64,000 bases of DNA from Janthinobacterium agaricidamnosum (lineage in GTDB: Bacteria > Pseudomonadota > Gammaproteobacteria > Burkholderiales > Burkholderiaceae_D). Below the pieces are notes generated by a model. That model worked only from the letters and a program-made list of their open reading frames with translations, was not told the DNA's origin and did no database searches. The number at the start of each line of letters is the position of its first letter. Within the stretch, counting starts at the first letter, position 1. The stretch covers positions 2,728,001-2,792,000 of the forward strand of contig NZ_CP033019.1 of NCBI RefSeq assembly GCF_003667705.1, given 5' to 3'. A program made the position numbers and the translations under genes. This document shows positions 8,287 through 17,285 of this stretch, one piece after another.

Positions 8287-8331
8287 GCTACTTTGGCGGC
8301 GGTGGGAGCAGCCGCCAAAGTAGCGTTTTTT
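8287..8331 (+). terminator. Strong hairpin with T-run
   Basis: Perfect 14-base arms GCTACTTTGGCGGC (8287-8300) and its complement (8311-8324) around a ten-base loop, followed on the plus strand by G and six T (8326-8331). It looks like a Rho-independent terminator in the plus direction, yet no plus-strand gene precedes it. On the minus strand it lies 45 bases after the cadA stop codon, but no T-run follows there. Confidence 0.6.
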
Positions 8332-8368
8332 ACACCAATTGTCCAGATGGAAATATTTCTTTCCGGGA

Positions 8369-10648
8369 CTATGTTTGCTTGTTATTGCGCAACAGGCGCA
8401 AGCCATTGGCCACCACCAGCAGGCTGGCGCCCACGTCGGCAAACACGGCCATCCACAGGGTCGCCATGCCGGCCAGGGCCAGGCCGAAGAACACGGCCTT
8501 GATGCCGATGGCAAAGCTGATGTTTTGCACGAGGATGCTGCGCGTGCGCTGGCTCAGGCTGATGAATTCAGGCAACTTGCCCAGTTCATCATCCATCAGG
8601 GCCACGTCCGCCGTTTCGATGGCCGTGTCGCTGCCGGCCGCGCCCATGGCAAAGCCGATGTCCGCCTGCGCCAGGGCCGGGGCGTCGTTGACGCCGTCGC
8701 CCAGCATGGCCACCACGCCGAACTCTTGCTGCAAGGCCTTGATTTCATCGAGCTTGTTTTCCGGCAGCAATTCCGCCTTGACCAGGCTCACGCCGACGTC
8801 AAACGCGATGCGCTGCGCCGTCAGCAGATTGTCTCCCGTCAGCATGACGGTCGTCACGCCCAGCGCATTCAGGCGGGCAATGGCGGACGCGGCCGTCGGA
8901 CGCAGCACGTCGGCCACGGCGATCACGCCCAGCGCACCGGCCGGGGTGGCCAGCACCATGGCCGTGTAGGCTTGCTGTTCCAGCCGTGCCAAAATCGCTT
9001 GCAGTGCCGGCGTCAAGACTTTCAATTCCGTCATCAGGCGCGCGTTGCCCAGATAATAGGTCTGGCCATCGATATTGCCTTGCACGCCGCGTCCATGCAG
9101 GGCGGCAAACTGGCTGACGGGCAAGTGGCTGCCGGCGGGCGGACCCGCCTTGACGATGGCGGCGGCCAGCGGGTGGGCCGAGTTGGCGTCCAGGCTGGCG
9201 GCCAGCAGCAGGATGGTGTCGCGGTCGCTGCCATCCAGGGCCACCACATCCGTGACGGCCGGCTTGCCCATGGTCAGGGTGCCCGTCTTGTCGACGGCAA
9301 TGGCCTTGATCCGATAACCCGTTTCCAGGAATTGCCCGCCTTTCACTAAAATGCCGCGCCGCGCGGCCGCCGTCAGGCCGCTGACCACCGTGACGGGCGT
9401 GGAAATGACGAGCGCGCAAGGGCAGGCGATCACCAGCATCACCAAGGCCTTGTAGACCCAGGCCATGAAGGGCTGGCCCAGCAGCAAGGGCGGCAGCACG
9501 GCCACGAGGATGGCGAAGACGACCACGGCAGGCGTGTAGTAGCGGGCGAAATTGTCGACAAAGCGCTGCGTGGGCGCCTGCTTGCCCTGGGTTTCCTCGA
9601 TCACCTTGACGATCTTGGCCAGAGTGCTGTTGCCGCTGTTGACCGTCACGGTGACGTCGAGCAAACCCCGTTCATTGATGGTGCCCGCATACACGACGTC
9701 GCCCACGGCCTTGTCCACCGGCATGCTTTCACCGGTGATCGGCGCCTGGTTGACGGACGATTCGCCGCTGGCCACGACGCCATCGAGGGCGATGCGCTCG
9801 CCCGGTTTCACGCGCATGGTCGCGCCGATGGCCACGGTGGCGACGGATACTTGCTGCCAGGCGCCGCTGGCGTCGGCCACTGTCGCCGTGTCCGGCGCCA
9901 GCTGCATCAGGCTGTGCACGGCGTTGCGCGCGCGGTTCAGGGACAGGCCCTCGATCAGCTCGGCGATGGCGAACAGGAAGATGACCATGGCCGCTTCCGG
10001 CCACTGGCCGATGGCGATGGCGCCAAACACTGCCAGGCTCATCAGGAAATTGATGTTCAGGGTGAACGTCTTCAGGGCAATCCAGCCCTTCTTCAGGGTC
10101 GGCCAGCCGCCCGTGGCGATCGACAGCAGGGCCAGGGCGATGACGAGGGGCGAACTGTCTTCATGCGTGGTCCACGCCAGCGCTTCGGCGCCCGCTGCGG
10201 CCAGGCCGGAAACGACCAGCAAGCCTTTTTGCATGCCGGACAGATTGCCTTCGTTCGGGTCACGCGCAACGGCAGCGTTCGCTTCCATGGGAATGGCCTG
10301 CATGCCGATGCCGTGCAGGGCCGCTTCCACCGTGGCCAGCGCGGGCAGGGTGTGGTGCACGTCCAGCACGCGGTTCATCAGGTTGAAATCGAGGCCCACC
10401 ACGCCCGCCATATTCGCCAGCTTGTTGCGGATCAAGCGTTCTTCCGTGGGGCAATCCATGTTGGCGATGCGGTATTTGGCCGTGCTCGCGCCGGCGATGG
10501 CCGCGCTGGGCAGCGCTGGACCAGACGGGGCCGCAGGCGTGGACGAGCACGCATGCTGGCTGGAACAGCAACTGGCCGCCTTGGGTGCATGCTGATGCTC
10601 ATGGTCGTGCTTGTGCTCGTGGGTATGATCGTGGCTATCGTGCGGCAT
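8369..10648 (-). CDS. cadA: Zn/Cd/Pb-exporting P-type ATPase (CadA/ZntA type)
   Basis: A 759-residue inner-membrane pump that uses ATP to expel divalent soft metals. The N-terminus is His-rich (residues 4-20, repeated HDH/HEH) and then Cys-rich (CCSSQHAC), followed by one metal-binding domain with MDCPTEE at 64-70; the Cys-Pro-Thr-Glu-Glu form is typical of divalent-cation rather than copper pumps. Further on are TGES (actuator), the membrane CPC metal site, DKTGT (phosphorylated Asp), a late HP motif (SAHPLAAAI) and GDGVNDAPAL. It is divergent from cadR, whose MerR-type promoter at 10682-10712 is oriented toward this gene, so metal-induced expression through CadR is expected. Confidence 0.93.
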   Translation of the reverse strand: MPHDSHDHTHEHKHDHEHQHAPKAASCCSSQHACSSTPAAPSGPALPSAAIAGASTAKYRIANMDCPTEERLIRNKLANMAGVVGLDFNLMNRVLDVHHTLPALATVEAALHGIGMQAIPMEANAAVARDPNEGNLSGMQKGLLVVSGLAAAGAEALAWTTHEDSSPLVIALALLSIATGGWPTLKKGWIALKTFTLNINFLMSLAVFGAIAIGQWPEAAMVIFLFAIAELIEGLSLNRARNAVHSLMQLAPDTATVADASGAWQQVSVATVAIGATMRVKPGERIALDGVVASGESSVNQAPITGESMPVDKAVGDVVYAGTINERGLLDVTVTVNSGNSTLAKIVKVIEETQGKQAPTQRFVDNFARYYTPAVVVFAILVAVLPPLLLGQPFMAWVYKALVMLVIACPCALVISTPVTVVSGLTAAARRGILVKGGQFLETGYRIKAIAVDKTGTLTMGKPAVTDVVALDGSDRDTILLLAASLDANSAHPLAAAIVKAGPPAGSHLPVSQFAALHGRGVQGNIDGQTYYLGNARLMTELKVLTPALQAILARLEQQAYTAMVLATPAGALGVIAVADVLRPTAASAIARLNALGVTTVMLTGDNLLTAQRIAFDVGVSLVKAELLPENKLDEIKALQQEFGVVAMLGDGVNDAPALAQADIGFAMGAAGSDTAIETADVALMDDELGKLPEFISLSQRTRSILVQNISFAIGIKAVFFGLALAGMATLWMAVFADVGASLLVVANGLRLLRNNKQT

Positions 10649-10681
10649 CGCATTCGTCCTTCCGGTTTCGTGTATGCTTCC

Positions 10682-10712
10682 ATTAGAAACCCTGTAGCCG
10701 CTACAGGGTCAA
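10682..10712 (-). promoter_or_regulatory. MerR-type promoter/operator for cadA
   Basis: Reading toward cadA, TTGACC (10712-10707) and TCTAAT (10687-10682) are separated by 19 bases, the over-long spacing of MerR-controlled promoters. Between them lies the perfect 9-3-9 palindrome ACCCTGTAG-CCG-CTACAGGGT (10689-10709). This matches how CadR/PbrR/ZntR act: they bind between -35 and -10 and untwist the DNA when metal binds. Confidence 0.88.
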
Positions 10713-10748
10713 GCGGAATTTGCACGAAAGAATGAAAAAGGGGATGCC

Positions 10749-11189
10749 ATGCGTATCGGAGAACTGGCCAAACGGACAGATTGTGACGTGGAAACCGTGC
10801 GTTACTATGAAAAGGCGGGCTTGCTGCAGGAACCGGGGCGCAACAGCGCCGGCTACCGCGAATACCGCGAAGAACACCAGGAACGGCTGCAATTCATCCG
10901 CCATTGCCGCTCCTTGCAGATCGGCTTGACCGATATCCGCGCCTTGCTGGAATTTAAGAACAATCCGGCCGAAGGCTGCCAGAGCGTCAACGAATTGCTC
11001 GACCACCATATCCTGCGCATCGCCGAGCAGATGGCAAATTTGCAAACCCTGCAGCAGCAGCTTGTGACCTTGCGCCACCAGTGCGACCAGCCGCAGCCAT
11101 CGCAAGACTGCGCGATTCTGCAAAACCTGTCCGAGGCGGCCAGCGGCCACGACTGCGCCTGCCATACCGAACTCCCACAATCCCATTGA
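10749..11189 (+). CDS. cadR: MerR-family Cd/Pb/Zn regulator CadR
   Basis: A 146-residue regulator with an N-terminal MerR helix-turn-helix (MRIGELAKRTDCDVETVRYYEKAGLL), a long dimerisation helix and metal-ligand cysteines at positions 77 and 112, the same positions used by CadR of Pseudomonas. A C-terminal CACH adds further ligands. It is divergent from cadA, with the MerR-type operator between them. The ATG at 10749 follows an A/G-rich stretch (GAAAAAGGGG). Activation of cadA by Cd, Pb or Zn is expected from family and context. Confidence 0.92.
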   Translation: MRIGELAKRTDCDVETVRYYEKAGLLQEPGRNSAGYREYREEHQERLQFIRHCRSLQIGLTDIRALLEFKNNPAEGCQSVNELLDHHILRIAEQMANLQTLQQQLVTLRHQCDQPQPSQDCAILQNLSEAASGHDCACHTELPQSH

Positions 11190-11192
11190 TTC

Positions 11193-12236
11193 ATGCTGAA
11201 ACTGTTACCTGCAAGAGCTTTATTCACCTTGTCCCTGCTGTCGCCGCTGAGCCATGCGGCAGATATTCCCGCCGCCGCCGGCCACTACCTGACCCTGTAC
11301 GCCGCCCCCGGCGTGCCGCAAGACGATGATCCGTACACCTGGAGCACGGTGGGCGGCAAGCAACTGACAAAGGGCGTGACCAAGGCGGACGGCCGAGCCT
11401 ATCTCAAGGCAGAAGAGGGCGAAGAGACGTATGTCCTGGAAACGGTCAGCATGCGCTGGACGTTCACGGTGCCGGCTCGCTGCTGGCAAGAAGCGCCTGC
11501 CGCCTTCCAGTCATGCCTGAAACTCAAGCAAAGCGCCAGCCAATACGATATCAGACAGGATGCGGAAAAACTGGCCAGAGAGAAAGATCAACAGGCCAAG
11601 GCGGTAGCCTACGAGCTGGCGGTGCGGGCCAACGACGATGCGCTGGCCTGGCTGGGCAAATTGCCGCCGCAGTGTTCCGTACAGGAACACGCCAGGCGCC
11701 TGCTGGCCATCGGCGACAAGATCGAGCGGCATATCGCCAGCGGCTTGCGGCAAGGCGGCCCCGATGCGCGCCAGTTTGTCTGCAAGGCGCCCACGGCCTA
11801 CGGCGCGTTGCCGCAGCAGCAAGCCGTGCTGGCCTATCAGCTGCAGCCGCGGCCCGTGCCGCACGCCGGTGCCGCCTGGGACCAGCTGCTTGCGGCTGCC
11901 GCGCAGGGCAACTGGATGGCGCGCCTGGAAGTGTATGAGGCGCTGGCGGAGCGCAAGGTGAGCGAACTGAGCTATGTGGAGCAGGCGCGCCTGGTGCAAT
12001 TGATGGCATGGCTGCAGCAACGCGAAATCGCCGGCCTGTACAGCTTTTTCAGCGCCCGTACCCTTGGCGATGGTGCCACGCAAGACCGCGTGGCACGCCT
12101 GGCCGCCATGCAGGGCAGCGTTGCCGACCAGAGCGTCGTCGGGACGCTGCTGCAGGACGAGGACGATCCGGCACTGGCGGCGGCAGGCAAGCGGATGCTC
12201 GCCTGCGCGGCAGCGGCCATGCGGTCGCCGCGCTAA
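11193..12236 (+). CDS. Secreted protein of unknown function
   Basis: A 347-residue protein with a signal peptide ([24 protein letters not shown]) and a mainly helical remainder. An early region ([28 protein letters not shown]) may form a small beta domain; the later region is rich in Ala and Leu with paired cysteines (PARCWQ...QSCLKL; CSVQEH). I do not recognise the family. It starts three bases after cadR stops, so the two may be cotranscribed, but nothing in it suggests metal binding. Its end overlaps by four bases with the convergent chemoreceptor gene. Confidence 0.65.
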   Translation: MLKLLPARALFTLSLLSPLSHAADIPAAAGHYLTLYAAPGVPQDDDPYTWSTVGGKQLTKGVTKADGRAYLKAEEGEETYVLETVSMRWTFTVPARCWQEAPAAFQSCLKLKQSASQYDIRQDAEKLAREKDQQAKAVAYELAVRANDDALAWLGKLPPQCSVQEHARRLLAIGDKIERHIASGLRQGGPDARQFVCKAPTAYGALPQQQAVLAYQLQPRPVPHAGAAWDQLLAAAAQGNWMARLEVYEALAERKVSELSYVEQARLVQLMAWLQQREIAGLYSFFSARTLGDGATQDRVARLAAMQGSVADQSVVGTLLQDEDDPALAAAGKRMLACAAAAMRSPR

Positions 12237-13783
12237 CGCGGCAGCAGCGGCGGGCCACCGTCGCCCAGGCGGAAGGCGTCGACCACGCGCAATAAATCAT
12301 GCGCCTGGTCCTGCATGCTTTGCGCGGCGGCGGCCGATTGCTCGACCAGGGCGGCATTGCGCTGGGTCAATTCGTCCATTTCCGTGATGGCATTGTTGAC
12401 TTCCTCGATGCCCTTGCTCTGGCGCTGGCTGGCCGCCGTGATGTCGTTCATGATCTCCGTCACCTGCTGAACGGAGGCGACGATATCGCCCATGGTGCGC
12501 CCGGCGCTGTCGGCCAGCTCGCTGCCCGTTTCTATTCTGGCAACGGAATCCTCGATCAGCTGCTTGATTTCGCGCGCCGCCGTGGCCGAGCGCTGCGCCA
12601 GGCCCCGCACTTCCGTGGCGACGACGGCGAAGCCGCGCCCCTGTTCGCCCGCGCGCGCCGCTTCCACGGCCGCGTTCAAGGCGAGGATATTGGTCTGGAA
12701 GGCAATGCCGTCGATGACGGCGATGATGTCGACGATGCGCCCGGAACTGGCCTTGATCGACCCCATCGTCTCGACCACCTGGCCCACGACGCGGCCGCCT
12801 TCCAGCGCCACGTTTGAGGTCGACAGCACCATCTGGTTGGCCTGGTGCGCATGGCTGGCGTTTTCCTTCACGGTATCGGTCAGCGCATGCATGGACGAGG
12901 CTGTTTCCTGCAAAGAATGCGCTTGCGACTCCGTACGGGCCGACAGGTCCGCATTGCCGAGGGCGATTTCGCTCGCTTCTACCGTGATGGTGGAGCCCGC
13001 CTGGCGTATCTCGCCCAATAAAGTGTTCCAGTTTTTCAAGACGGTAGCCAGCGCCCGCGACAGCTTGCCGACCTCATCGTCGCTCCGGGCGTCGATGCGC
13101 GTGGTCAGGTCGCCGGCCGCCAGGCTTTCAGCGGCGCGGCACGCCTCGTCGATGGGGCGCACGACGGAGCGCGCCACCCAGGTGGCAATCAGGGCCAGCA
13201 GGGCAAAGCCGACAGCCATGGTGCCCAGCGACAGCCAGCCGGCGCGCTGGCCCGCATTTTTTGTCTCTTGCAGCGCGTCGACCGTGCGGTGGTCGAGGTT
13301 GAGCAGCACCTGGCGCAGTTGCCCGCTCACTTGCTGGTAGTGCCCGGCGGCATTTTGCATCGCCGCCACGCCCGTATTCGGGTCCATCGAGGCCAGGTCC
13401 AGCGCCTGCGCCACGCTGGCACGGTAGCGCTCGACACCGGGCAGCGCCTGGCCCGCTTCCGTGGCGGCGCCCGAGAATTGCTTGAGTTCCTTCAAGCCTT
13501 GCGCGATGGCATTGAGCTGGCGATCCGTTTGCGCGCCGAACTGCTTGAACTGTTCGTCCGACAGGCTGGCGGCGATGGCGATCTTCGCATACACGTCGGC
13601 GTGTACCTGACCCAGGGCAATGGCTTGCTGGTTGGCAAGCCGCTCGGCCGTCAAGGTCACGTCTTTCAAGTCGCGCATGCGGCTTTCGTTTTGCTGCATG
13701 GCGAAATAGGACAAGGCCCCCATGGCCAGCAGGCAAGCCAGCGCGACCACCGGGACGATCAACATCTTCTGTGCGATTTTCAC
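12233..13783 (-). CDS. Methyl-accepting chemotaxis protein
   Basis: A 516-residue inner-membrane chemoreceptor. A first membrane segment (about residues 8-30) and a second (about 190-212) flank a periplasmic four-helix-type sensor of about 160 residues. A HAMP domain follows ([26 protein letters not shown]), then the cytoplasmic signalling hairpin whose conserved tip reads [33 protein letters not shown]. No CheR-docking pentapeptide is seen at the C-terminus. The start is GTG at 13783. It lies 72 bases after a gene for a secreted Cache protein on the same strand, suggesting they work together. Confidence 0.92.
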   Translation of the reverse strand: MKIAQKMLIVPVVALACLLAMGALSYFAMQQNESRMRDLKDVTLTAERLANQQAIALGQVHADVYAKIAIAASLSDEQFKQFGAQTDRQLNAIAQGLKELKQFSGAATEAGQALPGVERYRASVAQALDLASMDPNTGVAAMQNAAGHYQQVSGQLRQVLLNLDHRTVDALQETKNAGQRAGWLSLGTMAVGFALLALIATWVARSVVRPIDEACRAAESLAAGDLTTRIDARSDDEVGKLSRALATVLKNWNTLLGEIRQAGSTITVEASEIALGNADLSARTESQAHSLQETASSMHALTDTVKENASHAHQANQMVLSTSNVALEGGRVVGQVVETMGSIKASSGRIVDIIAVIDGIAFQTNILALNAAVEAARAGEQGRGFAVVATEVRGLAQRSATAAREIKQLIEDSVARIETGSELADSAGRTMGDIVASVQQVTEIMNDITAASQRQSKGIEEVNNAITEMDELTQRNAALVEQSAAAAQSMQDQAHDLLRVVDAFRLGDGGPPLLPR

Positions 13784-13855
13784 ATGAGGCCCATATCGTT
13801 GAGAAATTCGTTGAGAGATCGGTGTGCCATCCCGGCGCTGGCGGCGCGGCGGCGG

Positions 13856-14323
13856 CTACAGGTAGATGCCGCCGCAGACGACGGTCTCGGCGAGTTTCTC
13901 GCAATACATTACCTTCGGCTCGATCTTCTTGGTTTCCGGATTCGTGAATTTGTATTCCTGCCAGAACGTGCCCTTGCTCTTGGCCAGGTCGACTCGTTCC
14001 TTCACGAAAGCCTTGCCATCGATATCCTTCAGCTCGATCAAGTTCTTGCCGACCATTTTCGGATTGGCGCCATGCGCAACCACCGTCCCGTCGAGTTTAT
14101 AGACGACCAGGTACAGGTCGTGCAGGATGAATTGCGGCGACTTGGCCGTGATGTCGCCATACGCCTTGGCGTCGCCGGCGCTCTTGATGTAGGACACGCC
14201 TTTCTTGACCATGGCTTCCGCGTCGGCGCGCGTGGCGCCGCCTTCGGCAGCGCTGGCGATACAGGGCAGCATGCCGGCGGCAAGCATGACCGACAGGCAA
14301 ATGGCAGGGGCGAACTTGGGCAT
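13856..14323 (-). CDS. Secreted single-Cache-domain protein
   Basis: A 155-residue protein with a signal peptide (MPKFAPAICLSVMLAAGMLPCIASAAE) followed by one small Cache-type ligand-binding domain: the helix ADAEAMVKKGVSYIKSAG, then FILHDLYLVVYKLDGTVVAHG and MVGKNLIELKDIDGKAFVKERVDLAK are typical of the family, ending in a YCEKLAETVVCGGIYL strand. The ATG at 14323 has AAGGAG seven bases upstream. It lacks a membrane anchor and an output domain. The gene directly upstream of a chemoreceptor suggests it binds a ligand in the periplasm and presents it to that receptor; this is inferred. Confidence 0.8.
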   Translation of the reverse strand: MPKFAPAICLSVMLAAGMLPCIASAAEGGATRADAEAMVKKGVSYIKSAGDAKAYGDITAKSPQFILHDLYLVVYKLDGTVVAHGANPKMVGKNLIELKDIDGKAFVKERVDLAKSKGTFWQEYKFTNPETKKIEPKVMYCEKLAETVVCGGIYL

Positions 14324-14562
14324 GAGAATCTCCTTCACATTGCGGCAGGGGAAAGCCGGCGGGGAACCGGTGCGGTGAGGCGGCGCCTATCGAAGTGCCG
14401 ACGTTTCATAGTAGCGCGATGCCAGCAGACATGCGCTGGTGCAACAGATTTTTTTTGAATGGGGCGTTTTTGCAACGATGCGTGCAGACGGCCGTAATCG
14501 CGTCCACAGAGGGAAAGTGAGAGCGCAGACTAGCGTATCGATAGTGTGGTGCGGGCGCCGCG

Positions 14563-14979
14563 TTACCAGCTGGCCGGGTCTTCCGCCGCCGCGCGCGCCA
14601 GGTCGTCGTGCCAATCTTGCTGCACCAGGCGGTAGATCTCGGCAAAGAAGGCGCGCGGATCGGCCATTTCATCCCACAAGGCAGGCAGGGCATTCGTGCT
14701 TTCCGGGTCATGTTCGAGGATGGCCTGGAAATCATAGCCGGGGTCTTGCAGCGCCTGCGCCAGCACGGCCACCAGCGCATGGCGGTGGCGATAGCTGAGT
14801 TCCTTGTATTGCGACGTGATGTCGCGCCGTATCAGGGCCACGCGCTGGAGCGGGTCGTTCATGTCCCAGCGGTCCAGTTCCACGCCCAAGGTTTCTTCAC
14901 GATCATACACGTCGAAGGGGCCGAGAAAATGGTGAAGCGTAGGAATGTAGGGAGCATCGCTCCAGGGGCCGCGCAGCAT
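14563..14979 (-). CDS. Hypothetical protein
   Basis: A 138-residue soluble protein starting MLRGPWSDAPYIPTLHHFLGPFDVYDREE. It is acidic and contains the helix-rich stretch PLQRVALIRRDITSQYKELSYRHRHALVAVLAQALQ. I do not recognise the family; the C-terminus is rich in Trp, Asp and Ala. The ATG at 14979 is chosen for its GAAAGAG ribosome binding site; longer frames run into the upstream gene. It follows the gene at 15008-15394 by 28 bases, so the two probably form an operon. Confidence 0.62.
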   Translation of the reverse strand: MLRGPWSDAPYIPTLHHFLGPFDVYDREETLGVELDRWDMNDPLQRVALIRRDITSQYKELSYRHRHALVAVLAQALQDPGYDFQAILEHDPESTNALPALWDEMADPRAFFAEIYRLVQQDWHDDLARAAAEDPASW

Positions 14980-15007
14980 GGGACTCTTTCGTTTGATTGC
15001 TAAATGA

Positions 15008-15394
15008 TCACGCGCATTCGGGCAAGGTCCAGCTTTCGTCGCCCATGTCCGTCGGGTAGATGGCGCGGGTCTGGTTCTGGCCCCAGCGCGCATGGTCGAG
15101 GATGCCGTCTTCATGCATGTCCAGTACCCATTCCGTGCTTTCCAGCAAGGTGCCATCCTTGTGGTAGACGCGGAAGAAGGTGGAAGTGCTGAGGGCGCGC
15201 ACGATGTTCTGCGGCACGCCGTTGCCGTAGTGGGGTACGTAGGTATTGATCACGCACGTGCGCTGATCGTTCCATTCCTGGGCATATACGCTGGCATTGC
15301 GCGCCGCGCTCACTTTGATGAAGAGCCAGCCTGCCAGCACGAGGATGAGCAGGAAGGCGGCGGCGATCAGGCCGGTTTTCTTGAGTAGCTGCAT
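15008..15394 (-). CDS. Hypothetical protein with one membrane segment
   Basis: About 128 residues. After a short basic start (MQLLKKTGL) there is one hydrophobic segment (IAAAFLLILVLAGWLFIKV), then a periplasmic part with two Cys (TCVINTYVPHY; LPECA at the very end) and motifs HKDGTLLESTEWVLDMHEDG. The family is not recognised. The start is uncertain between 15394 and 15430. It is the first gene of a probable pair with 14563-14979; membrane anchoring suggests the partner may act at the inner face. Confidence 0.6.
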   Translation of the reverse strand: MQLLKKTGLIAAAFLLILVLAGWLFIKVSAARNASVYAQEWNDQRTCVINTYVPHYGNGVPQNIVRALSTSTFFRVYHKDGTLLESTEWVLDMHEDGILDHARWGQNQTRAIYPTDMGDESWTLPECA

Positions 15395-15517
15395 GAGGTC
15401 ATGGCATGGCCAAAAACGAAGTTGCCGCATTGTATGTCAATAGCAGATATGCTTGCCGTACGGCACGTACAGCAAGCATATCCCCGCTAATTGCCGGTAA
15501 CTTGGCTATTGACTTGG

Positions 15518-16069
15518 CTATTTGCCCACCGCCGTGTGCAGGGTATTGGCCATGTCCAGATGATGTTGCAACGCTGGCAAGGTCTTCGCGGCAAAGGCCT
15601 TGATGTCGGGATCGCTCGCCTTCTGGCTGGCATCCGTGAACAGTTTCACCGCCTCCTTGTGCGCCGCCACGCCGATGGTGGCCGCATATTCCTTGTCAAA
15701 CTGCGCGCCTTCCAGGCGGCTCAGCTTGTCGATCTGCGCCCGGTGCTTCTTGCCGGGCTGGTCGCTGATCTCGATCTGCTTGCTGCTGGCCAGCTGTTTC
15801 AGCTCATCCGCCACTTTCGTGTGATCGGTGACCATGGCATCGGCGAATTTCTTCACTTCCGCATTGCTGCTCTTGCTTTGCGCGACTTTGCTGGCGGCAA
15901 TTTCCGTGCTGCCAGCGTCGGCGGCCTTGCTGAGGAATTGCTTGTCGTACGCGCCCGGCGCCGCGGCGGCGATGCTGTTGATGGCGATGCCGCTCAATAA
16001 GGCAACGGCGGCGCCGATTGCCACGCTTTTGAAGGACGGGGCACGGGAGCTGGTGGTCGGGATAGGCAT
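15518..16069 (-). CDS. Secreted DUF4142 protein
   Basis: A 183-residue protein with a long signal sequence (hydrophobic core SVAIGAAVALLSGIAINSIAAAA) followed by the all-helical DUF4142 domain: DKQFLSKAADAGSTEIAASKVAQSKS, VKKFADAMVTDHTKVADEL and a final LPALQHHLDMANTL. Proteins of this family are ferritin-like periplasmic helical bundles of unknown function, often linked to stress. The ATG at 16069 has AAAGGA about eight bases upstream. It stands alone between a small operon and the SMI1-type gene. Confidence 0.87.
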   Translation of the reverse strand: MPIPTTSSRAPSFKSVAIGAAVALLSGIAINSIAAAAPGAYDKQFLSKAADAGSTEIAASKVAQSKSSNAEVKKFADAMVTDHTKVADELKQLASSKQIEISDQPGKKHRAQIDKLSRLEGAQFDKEYAATIGVAAHKEAVKLFTDASQKASDPDIKAFAAKTLPALQHHLDMANTLHTAVGK

Positions 16070-16169
16070 GGGAAATCCTTTCGAGTGTGGTTTTTTCTAC
16101 AAGCTGATGACAATGTTAAGCCAGCAGCCTGCGCACACCCATAGGACAGTCGCGATCATGCCCGTAGGA

Positions 16170-16820
16170 TTAGTCCTGTTCGTTAGCGCACAGTTCGACT
16201 TGCTTCAGGGCAAATAAGGCGGCAATACCGGCATCGCGGCGCCACGCGGGCATGCCGATATCGAGCCATTCCGCCATCGCGTCCAGGTGCGACGGTTCCG
16301 AGACGCTGTGTTCGAGTTCGTCAAGCACCGTGTCGCGGTCGATATACAGGCTATCCAGCCACGCGTCGAATGAAGGCGCCAGTTCCATCAGGCCATGGGC
16401 GCGCTTGCCCGTCCACTCCGGCAACTCCTGCACATAGGCCAGCACGCGGCCGCCGCCTTCCTCCGTCAGATCCAGATAAACCATGGAATTGCCGCCATCG
16501 CGGGCGAACGGCAGGATGCGCACCGGCATGTCCGTATGCTTGCGCGCGGCGCGGATTTCGCCGACCAAGGTTTCGTCGCAGAAATCGCCTTCGTCGGCGC
16601 TGAAAAAGGTATTGAAGCCCATTTTTTCCACGCCGCCATTGCCGTCCGGCACATCGCAGGTGTAATCAAACCAGGCGCCGTTGGCCACTTGCAAGAACGC
16701 CAGGAAGGCGGGCGGCAACGGCGCTTCCAGCAGGGCTTCGATGGCGGCGAGCTGCTGCGCCGTGGGGGCGGGCTTGGCGCCCTCGAGCGCCAGGTGGCGG
16801 TATTGCGTGTAATAAGTCAT
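16170..16820 (-). CDS. SMI1/KNR4 (SUKH) family protein
   Basis: A 216-residue protein with the SUKH pattern: an N-terminal helix (AIEALLEAPLPPAFLAFLQVANGAWF), the loop after it containing the GG..., then ILPFARDGGNSMVYLDL and a last FDAWLDSLY helix. In bacteria SUKH proteins often serve as immunity proteins for toxins, but many are household genes. No toxin gene is visible nearby. Its start codon overlaps the stop of the MerR gene by four bases (ATGA), so the two are translationally coupled and probably controlled by the MerR promoter. Confidence 0.82.
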   Translation of the reverse strand: MTYYTQYRHLALEGAKPAPTAQQLAAIEALLEAPLPPAFLAFLQVANGAWFDYTCDVPDGNGGVEKMGFNTFFSADEGDFCDETLVGEIRAARKHTDMPVRILPFARDGGNSMVYLDLTEEGGGRVLAYVQELPEWTGKRAHGLMELAPSFDAWLDSLYIDRDTVLDELEHSVSEPSHLDAMAEWLDIGMPAWRRDAGIAALFALKQVELCANEQD

Positions 16821-17215
16821 TGATTATCCTTGTAGTTTCCTGCGGCCGCCACGCTATCCTTGCAGCCCGTCTCCACCTTGGCCAGCGCATCGACGAGTCC
16901 GGCCCGCAGCACGGCCATCGAGCGGGCCTTGTCGTCGATCTGCGCGATTTTCGTTTCCAGCATGGCCCGCTTGGTTTGCGCATCGAGCGCATTTTCCTGC
17001 CATACGGCAATGACCTCGGCGATTTCCTTCAAGGTAAAGCCCAGCGCCTTGGCGTGGCCGATCAGCTCGATGCGGCGCAAGGCTTGCGCCGAATATTCCT
17101 TGTAGTTATTCGTCAGGCCCGGCTGCGGCGCTTCGTCCAGCAGCCCCTGGCGCTCGTAAAAGCGCACCGTATCCTTGCTGACGCCCGTCAGGCGGGTGAT
17201 TTCTCCGATACGCAT
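16817..17215 (-). CDS. MerR-family transcriptional regulator
   Basis: A 132-residue regulator with the MerR helix-turn-helix (MRIGEITRLTGVSKDTVRFYERQGLL) and a long C-terminal coiled-coil helix. Only one Cys is present (GCKDS near residue 118), so a metal site like that of CadR is unlikely; the effector is unknown. It is divergent from the SDR gene and a MerR-type promoter with 20-base spacing at 17225-17256 points toward that gene. It is coupled to the SUKH gene downstream. Confidence 0.85.
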   Translation of the reverse strand: MRIGEITRLTGVSKDTVRFYERQGLLDEAPQPGLTNNYKEYSAQALRRIELIGHAKALGFTLKEIAEVIAVWQENALDAQTKRAMLETKIAQIDDKARSMAVLRAGLVDALAKVETGCKDSVAAAGNYKDNQ

Positions 17216-17224
17216 CGATTCCCC

Positions 17225-17256
17225 TTGACCGTGGACTAAAGTCTACAGTTTACAGT
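17225..17256 (+). promoter_or_regulatory. MerR-type promoter for the SDR gene
   Basis: TTGACC (17225-17230) and TACAGT (17251-17256) are 20 bases apart. Between them GTGGACT-AA-AGTCTAC (17231-17246) is a near-perfect palindrome with one mismatch pair. It lies 30 bases before the SDR start codon and next to the divergent merR gene, as expected for a MerR-activated promoter. Confidence 0.75.
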
Positions 17257-17285
17257 AGAAACACTTTCAACTACACACCGCTGCC

